Shown: positions 53,037-61,377, counted from the first letter of the stretch. The stretch is DNA of 64,000 nucleotides from CAJBNH01 sp964447285 (GCA_964447285.1 CAYURO010000007.1:62001-126000); one strand, 5' to 3'. Notes: a model not told the origin generated them from the letters alone. A program made the numbers and translations.

Positions 53037-55790
53037 CTACTTCGCCAACGCGGCCGTCGTAGCCTCGATGACCTTTTGGTAGAACGTCGGGTTGTGCACG
53101 CCGTGCGTCCCGTCGCTGTGCAGCAGATCGTAGTTCCAGATGGCCTTCATGACGGTCGACGCAGGTGCCGTCAGGGTAGCCGAGGTGTTGTCGGTGGCCA
53201 CCACCTTGATGGTGCCTGCCTGGCAGTACAATTCCTTGATGCTGGTCTTGCCGGCATCCGCGCCCGCCGCGGTGACCCAAGGAACTTCGATCGCGTCTTT
53301 CATCACGAAACGGAACGAGATCTGGCCGTGCACGTGCTCGAGCATCACGGACTCGGGCGCCACCTTGATCTCGACCGTCGGGTCCTTGGGGCTGCTGTAG
53401 TAGTCGGTCACGGGGTCGTTCGCGCGAACGTACACCTTCTTGCCGGCGGCCAGCGCCTCGACCACCAACGCCTTGACCTTCGTGGTGATCGACGCCTCGA
53501 GGCCCGTCATCTGCAGGTGCACGGCCTCCTGATAGCCCTCGCCGTCCACGTTCGTGTGACACTTCTTGCAGATCGTCGTGTCGGTCCTGAACGCGTGGTT
53601 GCTGGCCTGCTTCTTGGCAGCCTGGGCGTCGGTTGGAATGGCCACGTGGCAGCCCGCGCAGGTGTCCTTGATGGCCAAGTGGTGCGAGGGCGTCCAGCGC
53701 GGCATGAAGTACGCGTTGAAGCCGTAGAGCACGTCGGTCTCGGACGAGTAGTGGGGACCCGTGAAGCCCGTCGGGGCCGCCACGAAGTCGTTCTTCTCGC
53801 CGTTGCGCGTGTTGTGGCAGGCCATGCACAGCGCGCCCGCGCCGACGCCCTTGATGCCCTTGATGCCGTTCGGCAGCTCGGCGATGCCGTTGTACAGGCG
53901 CAGCTGCGCGGGGTTCGTCGCCTCGTGGGGGTCGTGGCACGCGGTGCAGGTCACCGGCTGGACGTTTGCCTTGTCCAGACCGTTGTCGCGAGCCCACTTC
54001 TCAGACTTCGCGGTCTGGGCGGCCTTGTTGACCACGTCGAACACCAGCACGTTGCTGCCGTCGGCGGCGGGGAGCTTGCCGTCCATGGTCAGGTTGCCCG
54101 AATAGCCGAGTTCGAGTTGCTTGGCGTACTTGGCGAAGCCCTGCGCGGCGTGGCAGCGACCGCAGTGGCCGACCGACGCGTTGCGGTTCTCCCACGAGGC
54201 CTCGGTGACCGCGATCTCGGCATTCGAGTGGCCGGTGCCCTCCATTTGCTCGGGCTTGTAGTGGTACGGCTCTTCCTGGTGGCAGGCGGCGCAGACTTCG
54301 TTGCTGAAGGAGACGCGCGACGCGCCGCCCTTGTGCGCAGACGAGCTCTGCGGGCCGTGGCAGTTCTCGCACTGGATGCCCGCCAACTTTGCCAACTCGG
54401 GCTTCTCGCTGAGGAGCTTGGCCCAAGTGCCGGCCGCGGGCTTGTCGAAGATCCAGTTGCTGGTGGCGGCCACGTCGTCGAATCCACCGTTGTTGGCGAC
54501 GGGCGACCAGCCGACCGAGTGGCACGACAGGCACTCCTTCGGAAAGTACGCACCGGAGATCCCGTCAAGCTTGCGCTGGGCCGCGCTGTAGTGGGCGGTC
54601 TTCTTCCAGCCGGTGAACTTGTCGGCAGCAGTCGAGCCGTCGTGGCAGACCGTGCACATGTCGTCGCCCACCATCACACCGGTCCAGGTGCCGGCGAGGA
54701 TGTCCATCGTCTTTGCGGCCTTGGTCTCTGCGAGCTTGTACGTCCCCTTCACGTCGGGGGTGAAATGCGGGAACTGGGTGGCGGCGTCGTCGAGCTTGGC
54801 GGTCGATCCGGCGGGAGCCGTCAACGTCCACGCCCACTCGGTCTTCTCTTTTCCTGCGCTGTCGAGGTCGTCGCCCTGCAAGTAGACCACCACACCGTTC
54901 GGGACGTTGCGCAGGCCCGGGGCGGACTCGGCGGCGGTCACCGTGACGGTCGTCTTGCCGACGTGGCCCTGCGGGTCGGTGACGGAGAGCTCAAAAGCGT
55001 AGTCGACGTCGTCGGGGGTGAAGCCCAGCACGCCAAAGCGCGCCAAGTCGATGACCTTGGCCTCGGACACGGCCTTGGTGGTGAACGAGAGCTTGGTGGT
55101 CGTGGCCCCCGCGAGCACGACGGTGCGGCCGGCGGTCTGCGTCCACGCGAACTTCAGGTCCGCAGCGGCGTTGTCGTCGTCGACCACGATGGCCTGAACG
55201 TCGACGGCCTTGCCGAACCCGACCGAGTGCTGGCCGGTCACTGTGATGGTCGGGGTCTTGCCGGCGGCAGGATCGACCTCGAGGGCGACGGCGAGCGTCG
55301 TCGTGTTCAGCGCAACGACGCCCACGGCGGCCACGGTCTTGGGGAGGAAGCCCGCCTTCTCGAAGGCGACGGAGTATGCGCCGACCGGCAGGTCCTTGAG
55401 CTCAAACGCGCCGTCGACACCGGTCGTCGCGACCTGGCCGACGGGGGTGACGGTGACCGTCGCGCCCTGGATGCCCTTGCCGTCCTTGTCCTTGACGGTG
55501 CCGGACAGTGTGCCCTTTGCGGAAGCGACGTTGCCGTCGGCTCCGGTGTCGCCCTTGTCGCCCTTCGTGCCGGTGTCGCCTTGGTCGCCCTTCGCGCCGG
55601 GCAGGCCGTCGGTACCGTTGGTGCCGTCAGCGCCGTCCTTGCCGGGATCGCCTTGGCCACCCTGGAGGCCGGTTTCACCCGTCGCGCCCGTCGATCCCTG
55701 GGTACCGTTCTTGCCCGCGGCACCCTCGCAGCCCACGGCAACAAGCGCCAAAACGGCAAGCATCACAGTCGCTTTCAGAAAGTTCGTCAT
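53037..55790 (-). CDS. Collagen-like stalk fused to a 9-haem cytochrome domain, lipoprotein
   Basis: 917 residues from ATG 55790. The lipobox VAVGC has Cys21. Residues 23-88 are 22 uninterrupted Gly-X-Y triplets (such as GLPGAKGDQGDTG). A carboxypeptidase-regulatory-like beta-sandwich (about 94-155) and one or two Ig/PKD-like domains (about 160-370) follow. The cytochrome domain (379-745) carries nine CxxCH sites: CTVCH, CLSCH, CENCH, CAACH, CGRCH, CTACH, CMACH, CAGCH, CKKCH. The C-terminal region ends in DGTHGVHNPTFYQK, reminiscent of multihaem cytochromes whose last helix reads GVHNP. The stalk would hold the haem domain away from the outer membrane. First gene of the sigma-54-type operon. 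Confidence 0.9.
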   Translation of the reverse strand: MTNFLKATVMLAVLALVAVGCEGAAGKNGTQGSTGATGETGLQGGQGDPGKDGADGTNGTDGLPGAKGDQGDTGTKGDKGDTGADGNVASAKGTLSGTVKDKDGKGIQGATVTVTPVGQVATTGVDGAFELKDLPVGAYSVAFEKAGFLPKTVAAVGVVALNTTTLAVALEVDPAAGKTPTITVTGQHSVGFGKAVDVQAIVVDDDNAAADLKFAWTQTAGRTVVLAGATTTKLSFTTKAVSEAKVIDLARFGVLGFTPDDVDYAFELSVTDPQGHVGKTTVTVTAAESAPGLRNVPNGVVVYLQGDDLDSAGKEKTEWAWTLTAPAGSTAKLDDAATQFPHFTPDVKGTYKLAETKAAKTMDILAGTWTGVMVGDDMCTVCHDGSTAADKFTGWKKTAHYSAAQRKLDGISGAYFPKECLSCHSVGWSPVANNGGFDDVAATSNWIFDKPAAGTWAKLLSEKPELAKLAGIQCENCHGPQSSSAHKGGASRVSFSNEVCAACHQEEPYHYKPEQMEGTGHSNAEIAVTEASWENRNASVGHCGRCHAAQGFAKYAKQLELGYSGNLTMDGKLPAADGSNVLVFDVVNKAAQTAKSEKWARDNGLDKANVQPVTCTACHDPHEATNPAQLRLYNGIAELPNGIKGIKGVGAGALCMACHNTRNGEKNDFVAAPTGFTGPHYSSETDVLYGFNAYFMPRWTPSHHLAIKDTCAGCHVAIPTDAQAAKKQASNHAFRTDTTICKKCHTNVDGEGYQEAVHLQMTGLEASITTKVKALVVEALAAGKKVYVRANDPVTDYYSSPKDPTVEIKVAPESVMLEHVHGQISFRFVMKDAIEVPWVTAAGADAGKTSIKELYCQAGTIKVVATDNTSATLTAPASTVMKAIWNYDLLHSDGTHGVHNPTFYQKVIEATTAALAK

Positions 55791-55847
55791 ATGAATGGCT
55801 CCCCCGCGCAAGCTGCCAAGGCCGCGCCGTGTACGCGCGTGACGTCC

Positions 55848-55864
55848 TGCAATCCGCGTGCCAA
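55848..55864 (-). promoter_or_regulatory. Consensus sigma-54 promoter of the cytochrome operon
   Basis: The minus strand reads TTGGCACG-CGGA-TTGCA, matching the -24/-12 consensus at all specified bases with the required GG-N10-GC spacing. Transcription would start near 55837, about 47 bases before the ATG at 55790, behind a GGGGGAG ribosome site. A second, weaker TGGCAC-N5-AGGC match lies just upstream. A sigma-54 activator gene is encoded at 45071-46477, downstream of the same operon. Confidence 0.85.
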
Positions 55865-55877
55865 AGAGGCCTTGCGT

Positions 55878-57149
55878 GTGCCATTCCTTGCCAATTGGAC
55901 TGGACCTTCCTACCGTCATGCCCGCGCGCGGGGATTCCCGCTTGGTGCCGCCTTGATCGTTGCCTTCCCCGAAACTCCGGCCGGTCCGGTCCACCTCTCG
56001 TTGAAGCCCGGGTCGCTGACGGCGGCGCTGGGGCGGCATCGGGTCGACACGTGGGACGCGGCCGGGCGCTGGCTGGGAGGCATTCGCGACGGCCGCTATT
56101 ACCGGCGCGGTCTGGACCATCGGATGGTGGGGGGGCTGGTCGGGACACGTCCGGCGCGGCGGGTCCTGCGCGAAGCGGCCGACCAGGTGCTGGCGCGGGT
56201 TCAGCGTGAGACGGCTGCGCTGCTGGACGATCTGCGAACACGCGCCCCTGCCTCAGGGACCCTTCCGGCACTGCGAGAGGCTGCGGAGCACTTTCTAGCC
56301 TTCGCTGCGACCCAAGGCCCAGCCGAGCACGCGGCCGATGCCGCTCGCTTTGAGGCGCTGTATGGAGGGCCCGTACCCGCAGTACCCGGAGAGCTGTACC
56401 GGGTCATCTACCTGCAATCGACCCGTGGCTGCGCGTGGAACCGCTGCAGTTACTGCACGTTGTATGCGAATGTCCCGACTTCGCTTCGCAAGGGTTTGGC
56501 GTGGGCCCAGCACCTGGATGACGTTGCGCGCTACTTTGGACCTGCCCTTGAGATGCGACGCACCGCGTTTCTGGGCGATGCCGACGCGTTTCTGCCGCCG
56601 CAAGCGGTGCTTCTTGACCAGCTGAGGGCGATCCCAGCGCGGTTTCAAGTGGCGGCCGTCGACGCCTTCGGTGCTCCAGACTCGGTTCTGCGGCGTCAGG
56701 TCGGAGATCTGGTAGAGCTTCGCAGCTCCGGATTGCGGCGGGTCTATCTGGGGCTGGAGAGCGGGTGCATCGGGCTTCGGGAGACGCTGAGCCGGCGCGA
56801 ACCGCTGCAGGATGTACGGGATGCCGTGCAGCGCTTGGCCGAAGCGGGACTGTCGGTGGGGCTGACTGTGCTGGTGGGTGTCGGCGGAAGGGCGTGGGCG
56901 GACAGGCACTTGCATGACACGATCGAGGTTCTGCGCGGAATGCCGCTGGGCATCCACGACGTGGTCAGCTTGTCGCCCTACCGCCCCTTTGGGGGAGAGG
57001 AGGGTGCAGGGGAACGCGGAGGGCCAGCCGCCCTGCCCTTGGATGAGGCGGAGGGAGAACTCGACAAGTTCAAGCGCGCCTTGGACGCCGTGTGGCCTTC
57101 CGGTGGTCCCCGAGCCGCACCGTATGACTTGGATGCGTTCGTCTGTTGA
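55878..57149 (+). CDS. Radical SAM protein with CX4CX2C cluster
   Basis: 423 residues from GTG 55878 (AGAGG upstream); ATG 55791 is an alternative that would place the start inside the cytochrome promoter region. A roughly 180-residue N-terminal part of unknown fold precedes the radical SAM core. Its cluster motif is GCAWNRCSYC (Cys185, Cys190, Cys193), the CX4CX2C form seen in some HemN/YgiQ-like families. Later GLESGCIGLRETL and LTVLVGVGG complete the TIM barrel. The substrate is unknown. It is divergent from the cytochrome operon and followed by the Crp/Fnr gene after 83 bases. Confidence 0.8.
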   Translation: MPFLANWTGPSYRHARARGFPLGAALIVAFPETPAGPVHLSLKPGSLTAALGRHRVDTWDAAGRWLGGIRDGRYYRRGLDHRMVGGLVGTRPARRVLREAADQVLARVQRETAALLDDLRTRAPASGTLPALREAAEHFLAFAATQGPAEHAADAARFEALYGGPVPAVPGELYRVIYLQSTRGCAWNRCSYCTLYANVPTSLRKGLAWAQHLDDVARYFGPALEMRRTAFLGDADAFLPPQAVLLDQLRAIPARFQVAAVDAFGAPDSVLRRQVGDLVELRSSGLRRVYLGLESGCIGLRETLSRREPLQDVRDAVQRLAEAGLSVGLTVLVGVGGRAWADRHLHDTIEVLRGMPLGIHDVVSLSPYRPFGGEEGAGERGGPAALPLDEAEGELDKFKRALDAVWPSGGPRAAPYDLDAFVC

Positions 57150-57171
57150 ACAAGTTGCGTGCGATCAGACG

Positions 57172-57185
57172 TTGACCTGGATCAC
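57172..57185 (+). promoter_or_regulatory. FNR-like box TTGACCTGGATCAC
   Basis: Matches TTGAT-N4-ATCAA at 8 of 10 specified bases, 47 bases before the start of the Crp/Fnr-type regulator. The left half can also act as a -35 element (TTGACC), so binding there would repress: candidate autoregulatory site. Confidence 0.45.
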
Positions 57186-57232
57186 ATTCCCTGCGACATA
57201 GTGCTTCGCCCTGCCTCAAGGAAGATCCGCGT

Positions 57233-57910
57233 ATGCCCACGCTTTGCCCCGTCTGCGAAAAGAAGATTCACCTGAGGCCGAGCTGCTCGACCTGCAACGG
57301 TCGGCCCGCAAACCAGCTGAATATCCAACGTCACAGCACCCTGTACTTGGAGGGCGACGTCGCCGATGCGGTGTTCACGGCGGTCGACGGCTTTCTTCAA
57401 GAGACGCGAACCCTGCCGGATGGTCGCAGTCAGGGCATCCGCTTGATCAAGCCCGGCGACCTCATCGGAACCGAAGCGTTGTCGCACGGCGTCTACCAGG
57501 GCACCGTCGAGGCGGTCACGCACGCGCGCGTGTGCCGGATTCCCGTGCAGGCCGTGCTGGATCGCATCCGCGGCACTCCGGAGCAAGGGGTGGCGGTGGT
57601 GAGGGCGTTAAGCGAGGAAGCGACTTCCCTGCGCCGTTCCGTGCTGCTGGTCGGCGCGATGACCGCTGAGGAGCGGGTTCGCGCCCTGCTGCTCGACCTG
57701 ACCGACCGCGCCGATCCGGGCTCGTGGACGCGACTGCCGATCACACGGCAGGAGCTTGCCGATCTGGTGGGTCTGGCCCCCGCCACCGTGTCTCGCGTGG
57801 TGCAACGGCTCGCGCGGGCCGGCCTTGTGACCGTGCGCGGCCGGTGGATATGCAAGGGGATCCCTTCGCGACCCATTCCCCGCGCCTCCTCCGCCGCGAC
57901 GCGCTCCTGA
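57233..57910 (+). CDS. Crp/Fnr-family transcription regulator with N-terminal Cys motif
   Basis: 225 residues. The N-terminus has CPVC and CSTC (Cys5, 8, 18, 21), a CX2C-X9-CX2C arrangement that could hold zinc or an Fe-S cluster, comparable to but not the same as FNR spacing. The cyclic-nucleotide-binding-like beta-roll spans about 25-115 with LYLEGD and IKPGDLIG. A dimerisation helix and a Crp-type winged helix (TRQELADLVGLAPATVSRVV) follow. The regulator is probably redox- or oxygen-responsive. It ends 33 bases before the HxsB-like gene, so the two may be cotranscribed. Confidence 0.88.
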   Translation: MPTLCPVCEKKIHLRPSCSTCNGRPANQLNIQRHSTLYLEGDVADAVFTAVDGFLQETRTLPDGRSQGIRLIKPGDLIGTEALSHGVYQGTVEAVTHARVCRIPVQAVLDRIRGTPEQGVAVVRALSEEATSLRRSVLLVGAMTAEERVRALLLDLTDRADPGSWTRLPITRQELADLVGLAPATVSRVVQRLARAGLVTVRGRWICKGIPSRPIPRASSAATRS

Positions 57911-57943
57911 CCGCCTCGCCCGCCTTCCCCAAAAAGGGGTTCC

Positions 57944-59464
57944 ATGACCCTGCGCAGCCCTCCGGTGCCCGTCCAGACCGTTTCTCTACAGCGGCTGCGG
58001 TTGGACGCGCTCGTCCCGTTCCAGCGCCGCCGTGTCGATGGACTGTGGCTGCTGACAACGGATTTCGGCGACCACGCGTTCGTGGATGACGACGAACTGG
58101 CGCGCGTGCTCGAGGGGCGGGTGACACCGGGCGAGGAGCTGCACGCCCGCTTGGCGAAGAGCCATTTTTGGATCGACGGACTGGACCGCGAGCTGCTGAC
58201 GGAGCGTGTGCGGCACAAGCAGCGCTTCCTGGCCCACGGGCCGAACTTGCACATTCTGGTCGTGACCCTGCGCTGCAACCACACCTGTCAGTACTGCCAT
58301 GCGTCGCGTGCGAGGATGGACGCCGTCGAGACCGACATGTCGATCGAGACCGCTGAGCGGTCGGTGGATTTCGCGTTCGAGACGACGTCGCCCTCATTGA
58401 CGATCGAATTTCAGGGCGGCGAGCCGCTGGTCAACTGGCCGGTCGTGGAACACGTGATCGAGTACGCGCGGCAGAAGAACGCCATCGCCGGCAAGTCGCT
58501 GATGTTCGCACTGGTGACGAACCTGAGCTTGATGGATGAGGAGAAGCTGGCGTGGCTGCTGGACCGTCAGGTGCAGATCTGCACCAGCCTGGACGGTCCC
58601 GCAATCCTGCACGACGGCGTGCGGGTGTGGAAGGAAGGCGCGTCGCACGAGACTACGGTGCGCTGGATCCGCCGCATCAACGACGCGTACGGACAGCGGG
58701 GGCTGGACCCGACGCTGTACCGGGTCGAGGCGCTGCCCACCGTGACCCGCCTGTCACTGCCGCACGCCAAGGCGCTGGTCGATGCGTACGTCTCCGTCGG
58801 CTGTCGCGGCATCTTCCTGCGGCACTTGGACCCCTTCGGTTTCGCCAGCGTCGCTCGCGAGCGGTTGGGCTACGACATGAGCGAATTCCTTGCGTTCTAT
58901 CGCGAGGCGTTCGACCACGTCGTCGAGCTGAACCGCAGCGGGGTGGATTTCGTCGAACGCACGGCGGCCGTGTTCCTGGGCAAGATCTTGGGCCACGACG
59001 AGCCGAATTTTCTGGACATCCGCTCGCCTTGCGGTGCGGGTATCGGGCAGGTCGCGTACAACCACGACGGGCGACTGTTCACTTGCGACGAGGGCCGCAT
59101 GGTCGATCGCAAGGGCGACGCCACGTTCCAGATCGGCAGAGTCGGCCACGACCGGTACCGCGACGTCGTCTCAGGCCCCGTCGTGCGCGCCATGACGCTT
59201 GCGTCGACGCTGGACGGACAGCCCGGCTGCGCCACCTGCACCTACAAGCCATGGTGTGGCGTTTGTCCCGTCCACAACTACGGCGAACAAGGCAGCCTGC
59301 ACGGACGGATGGCAGACTCGACATGGTGCAAAAAACACATGGGCATCCTGGACTTCCTGATGATGCGCATCCACCACGCTGACGCATTCGAGCGTGAGTT
59401 GTTCCTGCGCTGGGCGTCGCCTCGCGAACAGCCGCACTACGTCCAACCCCGCGGTCCTTTCTGA
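57944..59464 (+). CDS. HxsB-like radical SAM/SPASM peptide maturase
   Basis: 506 residues. The radical SAM motif CNHTCQYC (CX3CX2C) follows VVTLRCNHTC. EFQGGEPL and TSLDG are further radical SAM strands. The C-terminal SPASM-type region carries many Cys: CGAGIGQVAYN, FTCDEGRM, CATCTYKPWCGVCPV and CKKH. The N-terminal KQRFLAHGPNLHILVV segment, the CxASR extension and the GAGIGQ-DEGRM block resemble HxsB, the maturase of His-Xaa-Ser peptide systems. No HxsC, HxsD or short His-Xaa-Ser peptide gene is seen nearby, so the assignment is family-level and the substrate is open. Confidence 0.75.
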   Translation: MTLRSPPVPVQTVSLQRLRLDALVPFQRRRVDGLWLLTTDFGDHAFVDDDELARVLEGRVTPGEELHARLAKSHFWIDGLDRELLTERVRHKQRFLAHGPNLHILVVTLRCNHTCQYCHASRARMDAVETDMSIETAERSVDFAFETTSPSLTIEFQGGEPLVNWPVVEHVIEYARQKNAIAGKSLMFALVTNLSLMDEEKLAWLLDRQVQICTSLDGPAILHDGVRVWKEGASHETTVRWIRRINDAYGQRGLDPTLYRVEALPTVTRLSLPHAKALVDAYVSVGCRGIFLRHLDPFGFASVARERLGYDMSEFLAFYREAFDHVVELNRSGVDFVERTAAVFLGKILGHDEPNFLDIRSPCGAGIGQVAYNHDGRLFTCDEGRMVDRKGDATFQIGRVGHDRYRDVVSGPVVRAMTLASTLDGQPGCATCTYKPWCGVCPVHNYGEQGSLHGRMADSTWCKKHMGILDFLMMRIHHADAFERELFLRWASPREQPHYVQPRGPF

Positions 59465-59528
59465 CCGCTGCGGAAAATGCGCCGGTGGGGGGCTGACAGC
59501 CGCACTTCGCGCACCCTAGACTTGGCCC

Positions 59529-60272
59529 ATGCACGTTCCCCCACGCTCGCCCCGCGCCCTTCACGTCTCCGAAGAACTCCGCCGCCTGCTGGCCGGGTTT
59601 CGAGGTCGCGAGTATGCCCGTCTGGAACGCACCCAACGCGACGACCCGGACGAGGTAGATACCCATGAGTCTGAGGACTTACATGGTCCTGCCTGCATCG
59701 AGTTGGACGAGTTGCTTCGCGTCGAGGAGGAGTTGGGCACCGCACTACCAGACGACGTGCTGGCCGTTTTTGCTGCCCGCCTGCCGGCCTTGCAGAAGTG
59801 GCGGTCGCTTGGCTTTGACCAGATCGTTGCGAACACGCAGCGGGCGTGGACTGACCATGGGATGGCGCGCCGCTTGGTCGCACTGGCTGTTCGCCCTGAG
59901 CCCGGCGACCGCACGACGTTCATCGCGATGGATCGCACAGTGCCGGGTGACCCCGTCGAGATCGAGCTGCTGACGTACTTGGGCACCGAACGGATGGCCG
60001 CCGACAAGGTGACGCTGTTCTATTGGGTGCGGGACGTCTTCACGTATTTCCACGGCGAGGCGGCGATCGTCGATGCCTTGTCCTCTTCCGGCAAGGGTTC
60101 ATTCAAGCCAACACTGGTCGGACCCGCCCAGCCGACGGCACGCGTGCACCACGACCGGTTTGGCGATGGCGACGTCGTGGCCGACCGCGGCGACAAGGTC
60201 GAAGTGGAGTTCCCGGAGTTCGGCCGCAAGGTGCTTTTGCGCCAGGCCGTGCGATTCCTGAATCCGGACTGA
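59529..60272 (+). CDS. Hypothetical protein with SMI1/KNR4-like and UvrD-tail-like segments
   Basis: 247 residues. Residues about 55-90 (CIELDELLRVEEELGTALPDD) recall the start of SMI1/KNR4 (SUKH) domains. The last 55 residues (ARVHHDRFGDGDVV, KVEVEFPEFGRKVLL) match the Tudor-like tail found at the end of UvrD/PcrA helicases and stand-alone relatives. The middle is an alpha/beta domain with no recognised motif. No signal peptide. The ribosome site is weak. It follows the HxsB-like gene by 64 bases; a link to it is possible but unproven. SUKH domains often serve as immunity or adaptor modules. Confidence 0.6.
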   Translation: MHVPPRSPRALHVSEELRRLLAGFRGREYARLERTQRDDPDEVDTHESEDLHGPACIELDELLRVEEELGTALPDDVLAVFAARLPALQKWRSLGFDQIVANTQRAWTDHGMARRLVALAVRPEPGDRTTFIAMDRTVPGDPVEIELLTYLGTERMAADKVTLFYWVRDVFTYFHGEAAIVDALSSSGKGSFKPTLVGPAQPTARVHHDRFGDGDVVADRGDKVEVEFPEFGRKVLLRQAVRFLNPD

Positions 60273-60276
60273 CGGT

Positions 60277-61377
60277 TCAGTCGCCCAGCGCCACACCCAA
60301 TGCCCGCGCCGTCTGGATGGTGTCGCAGTCCAGCGGCACGGTCTTCATGCGCTCGATCGCCTGAGTCAGTGGAATGGCCTTCACCGTCGGCGGGTCCAAG
60401 GCCACCATCACGTTGATCTTTCCCTCCGCAAGGCAACGGACGGCCGCGGCGCCGAAGCGCAAGCCGAGCAACCGGTCGAAGGTCGAGGGGCTGCCGCCGC
60501 GCTGCAGGTGGCCCAGCACGATGCTGCGGGTCTCCTTGCCCGTTCGCGCCGCGATTTCCTTCGCCACGTACTCACCGATGCCGCCGAGCAGGATCTCGCG
60601 CCCCGCCTCCTTGGGGCCGCGGACCAGCATGTCCATGCCGGCGGGGTGGGCACCTTCGGCGCACACGACGATCGAGAAATGGCGACCAGCGGCCTCACGG
60701 CGCTGCACCTTGGCGCACACCTTGTCGATGTCGAACGGGATCTCGGGGATCAGGATGATGTCGGCCGAACCGGACAGGCCCGAGTTCATGGCGATCCAGC
60801 CGGCGTAACGCCCCATGACCTCGACGATCATCACGCGCTCGTGCGCCTCGGCCGTCGAGTGCAGCTTGTCGATGGCGTCCGTGGCCGTGGCGACCGCGGT
60901 GTCGAAGCCAAACGTCATCACGGTGCCGGCCAGATCGTTGTCGATGGTCTTGGGTACCCCGATGATCGGAATGCCCTTTTCGATGAATTTCTGCGCGATC
61001 CGCAGAGAGCCGTCGCCGCCGATACAGACGAGTGCGTCCAAGCCGCACTTGTGGAAGTTGGCGACCACTTCATCCGAGCGGTCGACCACGGAGACGGTGC
61101 CGTCAGCGGCCGTGACGGGAAACTCAAAGGGATTGCCCTTGTTGGCAGTGCCCAAGATGGTGCCGCCCAGGTGGGTAATGCCCCGCACCGCCTTGGCGTC
61201 CAGTCGCATCATGTCGTCCAGATCCAGCAGGCCGCGATAGCCATGGCGGATACCGTAGACCTCCCAGCCGCGCTCAAGGGCGGCCAGCGTGGTGGCACGG
61301 ATGACGGCATTCAGGCCGGGGGCGTCGCCGCCGCCTGTGTTGATGGCAATGCGCTTGATTTTGGTTGCGTCGAACAT
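60277..61377 (-). CDS. pfkA: 6-phosphofructokinase
   Basis: 366 residues of the PFKA family: NTGGGDAPGLNAVIR (first nucleotide-site loop), GGDGSLRIAQKF, GVPKTIDNDLAGT, GRYAGWIA and LGHLQRGGSPS. The residue after GGD is Gly, the ATP-type state, whereas the residue before TIDND is Lys (GVPKTIDND), the state usual in PPi- or atypical ATP-dependent enzymes. This Gly/Lys combination is found in some ATP-dependent PFKs, so ATP use is favoured. It phosphorylates fructose 6-phosphate in glycolysis. Convergent with the SUKH-like gene (4 bases). Confidence 0.93.
   Translation of the reverse strand: MFDATKIKRIAINTGGGDAPGLNAVIRATTLAALERGWEVYGIRHGYRGLLDLDDMMRLDAKAVRGITHLGGTILGTANKGNPFEFPVTAADGTVSVVDRSDEVVANFHKCGLDALVCIGGDGSLRIAQKFIEKGIPIIGVPKTIDNDLAGTVMTFGFDTAVATATDAIDKLHSTAEAHERVMIVEVMGRYAGWIAMNSGLSGSADIILIPEIPFDIDKVCAKVQRREAAGRHFSIVVCAEGAHPAGMDMLVRGPKEAGREILLGGIGEYVAKEIAARTGKETRSIVLGHLQRGGSPSTFDRLLGLRFGAAAVRCLAEGKINVMVALDPPTVKAIPLTQAIERMKTVPLDCDTIQTARALGVALGD

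Noticed and set aside
53076..55877. Very long plus-strand open frame running antisense to the collagen-like cytochrome gene and joined to the radical SAM gene
   Set aside because: The opposite strand encodes a protein with a lipobox, Gly-X-Y stalk and nine haem motifs. The antisense part has no recognisable domain and arises from high GC; only its end from 55878 is a gene.
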